Shown here: positions 1 through 7,460 of the stretch, one piece after another
How positions within the stretch are numbered: the stretch's first letter is position 1
How the letters are laid out: each line of letters begins with the position of its first letter
Origin: Candidatus Bathyarchaeota archaeon
GTDB lineage: Archaea > Thermoproteota > Bathyarchaeia > Bathyarchaeales > DTEX01
Reading direction: 5' to 3'
NCBI GenBank assembly: GCA_018397065.1
Contig: JAGTRI010000012.1
Span: forward strand, 1-39,691
DNA: 39,691 nt
Translations under genes and position numbers: made by a program
Notes under the pieces: model-generated
The model's database searches: none
Told to the model about the DNA's origin: nothing
The model's input: only the letters and a program-made list of their open reading frames with translations

Positions 1-735
1 AAGGTAAACGTGGTTTCCGTCAACGCTTTTGAAAACAATCGGACTGAAGTCAACTATGTCCCCACTTTTCTGTGTGCAGTTGGCCAAAAGCCACAGGCTG
101 GCCTTGTCATGCTCTGGCAGCCCAAGCTGCTTGTACGCGATAGTAACATTGTCTAAAGCGTGGATGGTGGGCAAAAACAGGTTCTTGTTGACAAGGTTCA
201 GGTTTTGGTAGAGCCTAAACGCGTCAAGTGTCAAAGCATTTCTGTTCAGGGTTATCTGTGGGTCGCGCAAGAAGCAGTTGTAAACTGTTCTGAACAGGGA
301 AGCATTCGCGGAGTAAAAGGGCAAAGCCAACTGATAGTCCCAAGCGAACCGTGGGTACTCGTTCAAGAAGCCTAGTCCATCGTAGCCGTTAACATTAGCA
401 AAACCCATGAAGGAAAGCGCGTTCTCGAAGGTTTTGAAGGTGGAGAGGCTTTTCTCAGCAAGCTGCACGTTTCCAGCCCATGCCTCGGCAAAATCAAGAA
501 CAGTCTGGTTGTAGGCGGAGCTCAGCCAGTCTTCTTTAGCATACTTGCCGTAGTCATCATCGAAAGACTGCGCCTGCTCCTCGGTTAAGCCGGCCATTCT
601 TAGCTGAGATATCCTCTGGTTTTTCTTGTGCCACGGGACAAGATACGCATAAACCATTGAAGCTGCAACTAACAGAACAAGCGCAGCAACAACGGCAAGG
701 ATCTTGGCCCAAGGTCTTCTTGAACCCAAAGCCAA
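1..735 (-). CDS. Partial membrane-anchored protein of unknown function, cut by the left edge
   Basis: A frame of 245 codons runs without a stop from TTG at 735 to the window edge, so the C-terminus is missing. The protein starts with a short basic stretch (residues 5-7, SRR) and then a strongly hydrophobic segment (about residues 12-33), which predicts an N-terminal membrane anchor or uncleaved signal. The rest is soluble, rich in Asn, Phe and Tyr, and probably lies outside the cell. I do not recognise the family. The TTG was chosen because a G-rich ribosome binding site (742-746) lies six bases before it and a TATA-like stretch (775-785) lies about 25 bases before the expected transcript start. 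The codon texture is more GC-rich than that of the HEPN gene next door. Confidence 0.75.
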   Translation of the reverse strand, partial: MALGSRRPWAKILAVVAALVLLVAASMVYAYLVPWHKKNQRISQLRMAGLTEEQAQSFDDDYGKYAKEDWLSSAYNQTVLDFAEAWAGNVQLAEKSLSTFKTFENALSFMGFANVNGYDGLGFLNEYPRFAWDYQLALPFYSANASLFRTVYNCFLRDPQITLNRNALTLDAFRLYQNLNLVNKNLFLPTIHALDNVTIAYKQLGLPEHDKASLWLLANCTQKSGDIVDFSPIVFKSVDGNHVYL

Positions 736-774
736 GGAAACCCCCAAAATTACTGTAAATATCAACGATTCAAG

Positions 775-785
775 CTAATAAAACC
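775..785 (-). promoter_or_regulatory. TATA box for the partial membrane protein
   Basis: Read on the minus strand the bases give GTTTTATTAG. This is placed so that transcription would start near 752-758, just before the GGGGG ribosome binding site and the TTG start at 735. Confidence 0.4.
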
Positions 786-827
786 TGCTGTTTGACGACG
801 CGGAAGTAATTAATTGTCTTATTAAAG

Positions 828-1307
828 TTATTTTATCACGAGCAAAAATTTTTCCCGTAATTTTTCAATCTCTTCTGTATTCAAATTCTTTATCAATAGC
901 TTTATCTTAACTAGGAAGTCTTCGGCATTTTTTAATAAATCCCGTGCTGACATTTTTGTAACTGTAAAATCAACATAGTATTGTTTGTCTATCCTCTCCT
1001 TCTTTGCAAATGAAATTGCTTTGAACAAATCAATTTTACCAAACAATTTCTTAAATAGTAGAATAGAACCCGTGTGATTTTCACATTTTATACCGGTTTT
1101 GAAAAGTAGGGCTGTCAAAGAATTATACATCACATAGTACGACATAGAAATCGAATTTTCGTACAAGTTATTTTCTAATAACAGCTTAGCCGATTTTAGA
1201 CAATTGTCTGCCTTCTCCAGATAGGATGCACAAATTTCTTCAGAAGGTTCGACCAACTCTAGTTTACCCTCTTTTTTCAGTTTACTCAAAAAACTTGATT
1301 TTTTCAT
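828..1307 (-). CDS. HEPN domain protein (toxin partner of the adjacent nucleotidyltransferase)
   Basis: This 159-residue all-helical protein has the HEPN core pattern, including SMSYYVMYNSLTALLF at about residues 53-68, typical of the family that pairs with minimal nucleotidyltransferases. In characterised type VII toxin-antitoxin pairs the HEPN protein is an RNase and the nucleotidyltransferase silences it by adding AMP to a tyrosine. Here the expected R-x4-6-H catalytic motif is not visible. The closest match is R-I-D-K-Q-Y-Y near residue 109, with tyrosines instead of histidine, so the protein may be catalytically altered or belong to a non-nuclease branch. Its start overlaps the end of the upstream nucleotidyltransferase gene by 26 bases, which implies translational coupling. 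Family assignment is firm, toxin activity is inferred. Confidence 0.85.
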   Translation of the reverse strand: MKKSSFLSKLKKEGKLELVEPSEEICASYLEKADNCLKSAKLLLENNLYENSISMSYYVMYNSLTALLFKTGIKCENHTGSILLFKKLFGKIDLFKAISFAKKERIDKQYYVDFTVTKMSARDLLKNAEDFLVKIKLLIKNLNTEEIEKLREKFLLVIK

Positions 1308-1845
1308 AGAATTCTTCTACTCCTTTTAGTATGACATGATTTTTTATTATTTCCTTTATTAATTGTGAGCTCTGGTCAAAGTCGCCTGTTTTCACGTTAA
1401 TTTTTGAATGAACTAGTTCTATTTTCTCTTTTACCTTTTTGTTTCTTGTTTCTACATACACGTCTATGTCGCTGTCTTTCTTTGCCATGAATTTGGCATA
1501 ACTGCCAAAAAGTATGATGAGTCTTTCTTCACATTTTTTTAGAATGTCTTCGATGATGACGCTTACTTCAGGATATTTTTTTAGTAATTTAAGCAACTTG
1601 TATCTCTCTGCATTAAAAACAAAATTTTTGCTTTGCAAATTCTTCTTTATGAAAAAAACTTTGTTTCTGCCTTCTTTTTTAAAGTCCAAAACATTCTCTT
1701 TAACTAACCTGTTTAGTTTTCTCAGAACTGTCGAGTGCGATTCATTTAGCTGTTTTGCGATTCCTCGTAAATGGTTTTCACCGTTCAGTAAAAGTAAAAT
1801 TATTTCGAATTCTAGATTGTTTTTATTTTGAACCATATGTATCAT
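1282..1845 (-). CDS. Nucleotidyltransferase (MNT) antitoxin with N-terminal winged helix
   Basis: This 187-residue protein has two parts. Residues 8-65 read as a winged-helix DNA-binding domain: a recognition-helix region at HLRGIAKQLNESHSTVLRKL and a wing ending in KVFFI. Residues 85-187 are a minimal nucleotidyltransferase with the G-S-x10-D-x-D signature (LFGSYAK, then DSDIDVYV), which binds nucleotide and metal. Such proteins AMPylate their HEPN partner, encoded directly downstream with a 26-base overlap. The added DNA-binding domain suggests it also represses its own promoter. ATG at 1845 fits the TATA box near 1881, giving a transcript leader of about ten bases; ATG at 1836 is the alternative. 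Confidence 0.87.
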   Translation of the reverse strand: MIHMVQNKNNLEFEIILLLLNGENHLRGIAKQLNESHSTVLRKLNRLVKENVLDFKKEGRNKVFFIKKNLQSKNFVFNAERYKLLKLLKKYPEVSVIIEDILKKCEERLIILFGSYAKFMAKKDSDIDVYVETRNKKVKEKIELVHSKINVKTGDFDQSSQLIKEIIKNHVILKGVEEFYEKIKFFE

Positions 1846-1875
1846 TTATGAACCAACATTTAAATCTGTTTAGCG

Positions 1876-1886
1876 ACATATAAAGA
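1876..1886 (-). promoter_or_regulatory. TATA box of the MNT-HEPN operon
   Basis: The minus strand reads CTTTATATG here, about 36-40 bases before ATG 1845. That predicts a nearly leaderless transcript. A self-binding site for the winged-helix domain could overlap it, but I see no convincing dyad. Confidence 0.5.
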
Positions 1887-2024
1887 GATCGACACAGAAG
1901 TAATTATTTATTAGCCAATCTCTCTAATCTTTCTTCAATTTTTTAAACTCAGCTGGACAAAGATTTTTTATTGCTCAGAAAATCCAAAATGGATATAACG
2001 TATTTGACTGCTCTTACACAACTA

Positions 2025-2306
2025 TTAGAGTGTGGACCAGAGCAAAGAGAACGTGTGGTTTATCATCCCCCGCTGAGCCTTCTTGACCTCGGCAAGCTCA
2101 ATGTAGCCTTCTCGCTCAAGAGCTTTCATCCGTCTGTTTACCACCCGGTACCTTACGTGGCCAAGTCCTTTGAAGGCTCTTGCCTTCTTGTACACTTGCC
2201 TTATACTAAGCTGGCCCTCTTGACCAAGGATAAGGAGAACCATCCTGTTCAGCCTTGCCTCTCTGCCCTTGAACACTGAAAGCCTCGGTTTGCCATTAAG
2301 CTTCAT
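2025..2306 (-). CDS. Small winged-helix DNA-binding protein, possibly truncated
   Basis: The 93-residue product has a basic N-terminus and a winged-helix pattern across residues 18-80: a helix at RLNRMVLLILGQEG, then RQVYKKARAFKG, then VRYRVVNRRMKALEREGYIEL. I recognise the fold pattern, not a specific family. A strong GAGGGGG ribosome binding site sits five bases before ATG 2306. The protein stops soon after the wing (FSLLWSTL), where relatives I would expect continue into further helices, so the gene may have lost its 3' end. It stands alone between the toxin-antitoxin pair and decayed fragments. It was probably brought in with mobile DNA. Confidence 0.55.
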   Translation of the reverse strand: MKLNGKPRLSVFKGREARLNRMVLLILGQEGQLSIRQVYKKARAFKGLGHVRYRVVNRRMKALEREGYIELAEVKKAQRGMINHTFSLLWSTL

Positions 2307-2421
2307 GTCCCCCTCAAACCCTATAGAGCGAAGAGCCCACGCTGAACTGGCTGCTCAAACAAGAATTCTTTGGCTAGAGGGGTTTTTCTGCCTTTTACAC
2401 AATTTCATGCAACACAAAGCC

Positions 2422-2463
2422 CTAATAGCGGAAACGTTTCTGTATGCAGAAACGCCCTATTAG
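2422..2463. repeat. Nested inverted repeat
   Basis: CTAATAG (2422-2428) and CTATTAG (2457-2463) are exact inverted copies. Inside them GTTTCTG and CAGAAAC (2436-2442 and 2447-2453) form a second exact dyad around TATG. The flanks are also near-identical direct copies (CCTAATAGCG and CCTATTAGCG). No gene explains it. It could be an operator, a recombination site or an element end. Confidence 0.5.
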
Positions 2464-2524
2464 CGAAACCGCAACAGAGAAGCCAATTTAAGCCTAATTA
2501 CCATCTTCATGTTAAATTTGACAG

Positions 2525-2878
2525 CTAAGCATGTACAATAGTGGGGATTTGCAACGTGGGTTTTCGGCGTGCAGAAACATTTTTCCGAAGGTTTTGAAGG
2601 CTTTTCCACGTCATTTCTTTGCTCCTAACGGAGTTTTGGGGTGGAAGGGAAGGTTGGCTTGCACTGAAAATAAAGACATATCTTGGTCTATCTTCATGTT
2701 CATGGAGTCTTTCAGCCGCATCCATTACATCAGTAAGACTGTCAAAACCTCTTATTGCAGTCACTGGTACATAATATGGCCTTAAAATATTTCGGAAGAA
2801 AGTTCTTAATCCTTCTTTCTCAATGAATACTTCAGCATAAGAAGGTTGGTTGTCCCAATCTTGTGGATAGTAATGTCA
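2525..2878 (-). pseudogene. Fragment of a TOPRIM-like protein
   Basis: Read on the minus strand from 2875, the frame gives HYYPQDWDNQPSYAEVFIEK, then EGL, then about 30 residues later PYYVPVTAIRGFDSL, and then RPRYVFIF before the similarity fades. The EKEG motif following a beta strand and the later hydrophobic strand are what a TOPRIM fold shows before its D-x-D. The D-x-D strand itself is missing, because the sequence turns into unrelated residues (SASQPSLPP) at that point. An in-frame TGA at 2876-2878 cuts the frame on the N-terminal side, and similar coding texture seems to continue beyond it. I read this as an internal piece of a dead gene, perhaps a plasmid or virus replication or nuclease protein. 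The fold call is an inference from motif layout. Confidence 0.5.
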
Positions 2879-2904
2879 TATAATTTCTTCCAAAGGCACG
2901 GTAG

Positions 2905-3222
2905 ATTCGAAGCATACCTAGTTCTATCCTCGACATAGTTGAACGAATTTACGAATTTGTCGTTCAGCATCCTCTGAATCAGGAACTAATTGAGGCTTCA
3001 AAAAAAGTCTGGGATGAATATGACTTTTGGGACGTTGTTGCAAAATCTTCAGGTGCCCTTTTGTCACGAATGTTGAAGAGAGAAAAAAGTTATGTTAAGG
3101 CGATTTTCAAAGAAGAAGCTGGAGAATTCTGTTGTTCTAAATGTGGACTTGTTTTGCGTGAGGAACAATATGCACTCATTAGACCCTCCACGAGAACGAC
3201 CTTCACCATTTCCGCCGCCTGA
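2905..3222 (+). pseudogene. Start-less fragment with a C-terminal zinc-ribbon half
   Basis: An open frame of about 105 codons runs from the stop at 2902-2904 to TGA at 3220-3222. It has no ATG, GTG or TTG near its beginning. ATA at 2914 sits where a start might once have been. The product carries RIYEFVVQHPLNQELIEASK, then VWDEYDFWDVVAKSSG, a basic stretch and CCSKCGLVLREEQYA. The single C-x2-C looks like one knuckle of a zinc ribbon. The composition is protein-like, unlike the flanks. I do not recognise the family. It abuts the TOPRIM-like fragment on the other strand, suggesting a rearranged graveyard. Confidence 0.45.
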
Positions 3223-3268
3223 GAATTAACGTTCCACGTGAAACATTCATATGTGGTCGAGACCGTCA

Positions 3269-3364
3269 TATTTCAATTCTATGGTCCGATTTTACCTGCT
3301 AGTGACGACAGCAGTCCAGTTTGCTAATACCTCCTTAAATTCTACCTAAGTCCGATTTTAACCA
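3269..3364. CRISPR. Possible CRISPR relic: two degenerate repeats around one spacer-sized gap
   Basis: Two related blocks lie about 66 bases apart. The first (about 3270-3297) contains TTTCAATTCTA and GGTCCGATTTTA; the second (about 3333-3362) contains AAATTCTA and AGTCCGATTTTAAC. The gap between them is about 35 bases. Repeat length near 30, spacer length near 35 and the TTTCAAT...TTTTAAC frame match the archaeal repeat family that I recall from Methanothermobacter and Thermococcales. The first block seems to lack about three bases in its middle. No cas gene is in the window. Confidence 0.4.
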
Positions 3365-3491
3365 TTAGATAAAAGTGTTGGCATTTCCCGTTCTGGTAAT
3401 TTTTCGGAATTTGTGAGTTGGGATTTTTGTGGCAGTAACTTGAATTTAGGGTTCAATTACGATGAGGGGGGTTATTACCACTATGTCTACT

Positions 3492-6400
3492 TCACAACCA
3501 TCTTGTAAGCGATTTATGAACCTCCTCTGCTTCTTTCTTAACCTTCGTCTTCTTAGGAGGTTTTATAATAGGTTCTTCCTCTCCCTTAACAGATTCAGGT
3601 CTAGCCTTCTCTGTTCTAGAAATTCTTCTATCGGATAAGATTCTGACAGCTTTCTTAATTCTCTCCAGTAATTCATGTTCAATAAACAAAGCATCTGCAA
3701 CTTCGATATTTATCTTATCCAAGACAGATCGGAGTTTTTCAATGTTTTCTCTGGTATCAGCACCACCTATTTCTCTGGTTTTATTTTCAAGCTCTTTAAA
3801 TAGAGTAACAAGTATATTTTTTCGGTCTTCTGGTAGGTTCCTACAATCTAGGATTGGAAGACTTCTAGCTGACTTATCATCTAATTCAATTACTCCTCCG
3901 CCTGTTGATCTTCCATAAATTTCAATAAAGAAGCTTGAGAAATCCGAATTGAGATACGCTAATTCCGTAAACAATTCACTTGAAGCAAATTCTTGTTTAG
4001 GTATAAAAGTGATAAAACTATCATCAAGAGCACATTTTTCCATCTCTAACATTACAAATCTATGACGATATTGAGATCGCCTAGAAGTAAAAATTGGAGT
4101 TTTTATAACATCGCCTAAATCATACCATCCAAAAAATTTTCTATCTTTTTCCCTCATTTTTGAAGCCATTGATTCGTTAGCTGTTTTTGCTTCTTCATCT
4201 CGTCTTGCCCTTACCAAATGTGTTCTTTCTCCCCATCTTATGAAATCTTTAATGTTCTCAGGTAAGGAGTCTCTTGGTTGATGACACATAAATACATAAG
4301 AGGGCTTATTTTCATTTTTCACTTTGTTCCAATCCTGTTCAGAAAAAGTAAAGTATTTGTTATAAATGGGTCTAATTAAGAGTGGTTGTACATACTTGTC
4401 TGTTAAGCCCCACTTTTCTGCATCATCCTTGGTAAGGTAGAAGAACTTGTCAGCTCCTGAGCCGCCCCTTGCTGATACCCCTGAAATATTGCCAAATCTG
4501 GGCTCAAAAAGATATTCCATCTTGCACATGAAAGGAGATTTCAAAAGCCTTTTTTCTATTGGACTCGTGTCAAACATTATTTTTATCCATTTTTCATTCT
4601 TAGGGAGATCGCTTTGTCTTACAGTATTAATCAGAAACTTGTTTTTCCATCCTTCTGGATTTTTTATAGTATTAAGTATCTCTTCGACTTTTGCTTCTTC
4701 ATCCACATACATGAACAAAGTCTTATTTTCTTTTCTAGCTTTTTCATTCTTCTCTTTCTCAAGCAAGATTACACATGTGGCGATTAGTGGTATTCTGAAA
4801 AGCCTCTGGTTAAAATCAATAATTGCTTTAACTTTGAAATGATCTGATAAAAAGTTAGCAAAGTTTATGCCGTAATCTGATTGAAGCCAGCTGTTAGAAA
4901 TAATCATTCCAAGCCTGCCATTATTCTTTAAAAAGTCATAAGCATGCATGATGAAATGAACATAGATTCCAGTTTCTCTTCCAATACCACCAGATAACTT
5001 ATACTTCTTCAAAAGATCTGCTATGCTTTTATTGATTGAGTTTTGTGTTTTCTCAGATATCTCAACCCACCTGGTATAAGGCGGGTTAGCAATTACAGCA
5101 TCAAATGTCGGAATAGTGATATGGCGCCTGATCTCTCCTTTAGGAGTTCTTAGGACATAAGGAGCAAACACGTCTAATCTTGATCTAAGATTGAAGAAAT
5201 CTTCAACAATTACGTTCATCTCACTCGTTGGGTATCGTACATCCCTCATAGCTAAATTCATGGATGTCAGATGAGCTGGAAATGGGTTTATGTCATCAGC
5301 ATAAATTTGTGAAAGAATCTCTCTGTGAATATCTCGTGGTTTTTTCTTTTCCTTACCTCTTTCATAATATTTGGATTTGAGTTCCATTAGCCTCCGATAT
5401 GCTTTTACAAGGAAAGTTCCACTTCCAACAGCTGGATCTAAAACTATGTCTTTATGGTTTCTTACAGCCCACTTCACAATCAGCTCTGCTATAGGTGGAG
5501 AAGTGTAGAACTGTCCAAGTCTATGTCTCTCCTCATCTGGAATCAGTTCCTCATAAATGTAACCAACGACATCCGAACCTATCTCTTCAAGTTTGTAAGT
5601 ATCCATTTCTTCAATGAAGGAATTCACTTCTTCAGATACATAATCTAGGTCTGGTAAAGGAATATCATCATAAAGCTCCGTAATGAAGATGGGTTCAAAG
5701 TCACCTGTTATCTCAATTGCTTTCTTAAAGTATCCCTTCAAGAATTCAACGAAGTATTTTCCATCAGGAGCCGACAAGGGTTTGAGCTTGGGAAGTTCTT
5801 CGTAATGCCTCTCAAGAATTTTGTAAAAAATGATTTTATTCATTAAGAGATAAGCTGATTCTCTAGCTAACTGCTCCTTTGATATACCTCCAACTCTTTT
5901 AGAAAACTCTTCAAATTTCCTAGAGAAATCCTCGTCTGATTCAAGCTTCTTAATAACTGATTTCAGAGACTTTGAAAGGAAATCAACAAAGCTTCTAAGT
6001 CTAGAGATGAAGAACCAATCAACATTTATCAGGCTAACTGGAATCTTCGCATACCATTTAGCTAGAAAGATGAGTATTTCCTCAACATTTTTTTCATCAA
6101 GTCTGAAGGGGTCTATGACCGTAAGCCTATGAGTGTCAAATCTAAAAGGCTCTCCAGAAGGAGTTCTGAATAAGGCTAACCTTTCGCCATTTGTTGTTGC
6201 AAAAGCATTTGAACCTAACCTAACAGCATAGTTCAAAGCTTGATTTACGACATTCAAGCCAAGAGGGTCAAAATCTCTAACGGTCTTAAGACCTACAGGC
6301 TTTGTGACTTTTCGCTTACATTCAATCACTAGGAAGAGCCTACCATCGGATAAGGGTAAAACCAGATCAGCTACTCCGCCATCAACACTATACTGTGGCT

Positions 6401-6548
6401 TAATATCTCCAAACCTGACTCCACTGATCTCATAGTTATGCTTCTTTAGAATGGTTCTAATCAAATGATAAAGTTCTTCTTCAATGTAAGCCTCTCTTTC
6501 CCTAAGAACCATAATCAACCCAAATCCTAGCTTGCAAATATTTTTCAA
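3492..6548 (-). CDS. Type IIG-like restriction-modification enzyme (nuclease, N6-adenine methylase and target recognition in one chain)
   Basis: The 1018-residue protein has the layout of single-chain restriction-methylases. Residues about 15-85 hold a PD-(D/E)xK-like core: a VDGGVADLVLP strand, then LFLVIECKRKV. A helical region follows. The methylase domain has motif I DPAVGSGTFLVKA (near residue 370) and motif IV NPPY (near residue 487), the signature of N6-adenine methyltransferases. The C-terminal 400 residues resemble a TaqI/Eco57I-type recognition domain (RSTGGGVIELDD) and end in a lysine-rich tail. It would cut foreign DNA and methylate the host. Position 6548 is TTG, 25 bases from a TATA box and so plausible as a leaderless start; ATG 6512 (MVLRERE) is the alternative. 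It stands alone, without separate HsdS or HsdR genes. Confidence 0.88.
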   Translation of the reverse strand: MKNICKLGFGLIMVLREREAYIEEELYHLIRTILKKHNYEISGVRFGDIKPQYSVDGGVADLVLPLSDGRLFLVIECKRKVTKPVGLKTVRDFDPLGLNVVNQALNYAVRLGSNAFATTNGERLALFRTPSGEPFRFDTHRLTVIDPFRLDEKNVEEILIFLAKWYAKIPVSLINVDWFFISRLRSFVDFLSKSLKSVIKKLESDEDFSRKFEEFSKRVGGISKEQLARESAYLLMNKIIFYKILERHYEELPKLKPLSAPDGKYFVEFLKGYFKKAIEITGDFEPIFITELYDDIPLPDLDYVSEEVNSFIEEMDTYKLEEIGSDVVGYIYEELIPDEERHRLGQFYTSPPIAELIVKWAVRNHKDIVLDPAVGSGTFLVKAYRRLMELKSKYYERGKEKKKPRDIHREILSQIYADDINPFPAHLTSMNLAMRDVRYPTSEMNVIVEDFFNLRSRLDVFAPYVLRTPKGEIRRHITIPTFDAVIANPPYTRWVEISEKTQNSINKSIADLLKKYKLSGGIGRETGIYVHFIMHAYDFLKNNGRLGMIISNSWLQSDYGINFANFLSDHFKVKAIIDFNQRLFRIPLIATCVILLEKEKNEKARKENKTLFMYVDEEAKVEEILNTIKNPEGWKNKFLINTVRQSDLPKNEKWIKIMFDTSPIEKRLLKSPFMCKMEYLFEPRFGNISGVSARGGSGADKFFYLTKDDAEKWGLTDKYVQPLLIRPIYNKYFTFSEQDWNKVKNENKPSYVFMCHQPRDSLPENIKDFIRWGERTHLVRARRDEEAKTANESMASKMREKDRKFFGWYDLGDVIKTPIFTSRRSQYRHRFVMLEMEKCALDDSFITFIPKQEFASSELFTELAYLNSDFSSFFIEIYGRSTGGGVIELDDKSARSLPILDCRNLPEDRKNILVTLFKELENKTREIGGADTRENIEKLRSVLDKINIEVADALFIEHELLERIKKAVRILSDRRISRTEKARPESVKGEEEPIIKPPKKTKVKKEAEEVHKSLTRWL

Positions 6549-6569
6549 TAATAGTTTTAAAGTAAACCC

Positions 6570-6581
6570 TATTTAAATAAT
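6570..6581. promoter_or_regulatory. Palindromic TATA element between divergent starts
   Basis: TATTTAAATA is self-complementary and AT-only. TTG 6548 of the restriction gene lies about 25 bases to one side, and ATG 6597 of a short ORF lies about 22 bases to the other. Both distances suit leaderless archaeal transcription from one box used in two directions. Confidence 0.45.
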
Positions 6582-6596
6582 CATGGAAGAAATACA

Positions 6597-6719
6597 ATGT
6601 CCGAAGTTATTAATTGGGAAAATAAAATTGAAAATATACTTAAGAATATTAAGATAACTGATGAAGACTTTAGGAGAAAAGGTAGGCTTTTGTTTGCAGA
6701 AGGAAACCGCAGATTTTGA
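6597..6719 (+). CDS. Short ORF (40 codons) divergent from the restriction gene
   Basis: It reads MSEVINWENKIENILKNIKI, continues with an acidic then basic stretch and ends NRRF. The amphipathic, charged composition looks like the N-terminus of a real protein, and the TATA element at 6570-6581 is correctly placed. It may be the stump of a longer gene that once accompanied the restriction enzyme, or a control peptide. No family is recognised. Confidence 0.3.
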   Translation: MSEVINWENKIENILKNIKITDEDFRRKGRLLFAEGNRRF

Positions 6720-6941
6720 TTAGATGCGCAATCTTTTTAAATTTGCCTTTTCCAATTCCTGTGCGAACGCTTCTCTTTTTCCGAATGGTTCATGGTAGGA
6801 AAAGTTTTTCATGAACCTTGGAAAGGTATTGCTTATGAAAGCTTGCTTTATTGTGTTTACTTCTTCTTCCGTTAAGCTTTGCAGCTTAGGCCAAAGCGTA
6901 TCTTTCGCTTCCGATGAGCTGAAGGTTGAAGCCGAGAACCT
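6720..6941 (-). pseudogene. C-terminal remnant of an unknown protein
   Basis: A 73-codon frame without a plausible start runs to TAA at 6720-6722. It reads DTLWPKLQSLTEEEVNTIKQ, then AFISNTFPRFMKNF and YHEPFGKREAFAQELEKA. This is a convincing soluble helical C-terminus with normal residue balance. An in-frame TAG at 6942-6944 bounds it upstream, so the body of the gene is gone or lies in another frame. The family is unknown. Confidence 0.4.
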
Positions 6942-6992
6942 CTATAGAGAATTTAACAGGACTTCGGTGCCCTAAACTGTTCGGTTGTTTGG

Positions 6993-7325
6993 CTACTGGT
7001 CAGCCTCTGAAGCTCCTTCTCTAGTTCCCGTAGCTCGCTTTTTGGCAGCCTCAATCATTACACGTAGCTGCTTTATGTCCGTGTTAAACTTGACCTCGTC
7101 AAAGCTGTCTGCGACACTGTTGATGACTTGCGCAATGTAACCGGCGATACGCATCCATTCGTCACGGTTTGCCACGTCGCTTGACCTTGCCATTTGCGTA
7201 GCGTGATTGAAAAGCACCTCAAGCTTCGAGATCAGCTTCTTCCGCAGCTTCTGAGTCTTGCTTACCGTAAACCGGCGTAATGCATCAAGTTTGCGGTCTA
7301 TTATGGCTATACGTGAAATTTTCAT
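6993..7325 (-). CDS. Small helical protein of unknown function
   Basis: The product is 110 residues, highly charged and predicted nearly all alpha. It has a basic first third (DRKLDALRRFTVSKTQKLRK) and an acidic second half. There is no membrane segment or cysteine motif. A GAGGG ribosome binding site lies about ten bases before ATG 7325. It sits in the accessory zone next to broken genes and small DNA-binding proteins, which suggests a plasmid or virus origin. I do not recognise it. Confidence 0.6.
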   Translation of the reverse strand: MKISRIAIIDRKLDALRRFTVSKTQKLRKKLISKLEVLFNHATQMARSSDVANRDEWMRIAGYIAQVINSVADSFDEVKFNTDIKQLRVMIEAAKKRATGTREGASEADQ

Positions 7326-7460
7326 TTATACAGACCTACCCTCTCTATTCCAAAAGAATTGTTTTTTGGCTTTGTTGCAAAAAATAAGCCTGAAAACAAG
7401 CCTGAGCGTTCCAGAAAACAATTGAAAAACAATGAAAAACTGCAGTTTTCGCAATGAAAT

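Noticed and set aside
2269-2463. Plus-strand frame across the nested inverted repeat
   Set aside because: There is no ribosome binding site and the residue balance is poor. It runs antisense to the start of the winged-helix gene.
3201-3230. A third CRISPR-like repeat ending GAATTAAC at the right spacing
   Set aside because: Only about eight of 30 bases agree and it overlaps the end of the zinc-ribbon fragment.
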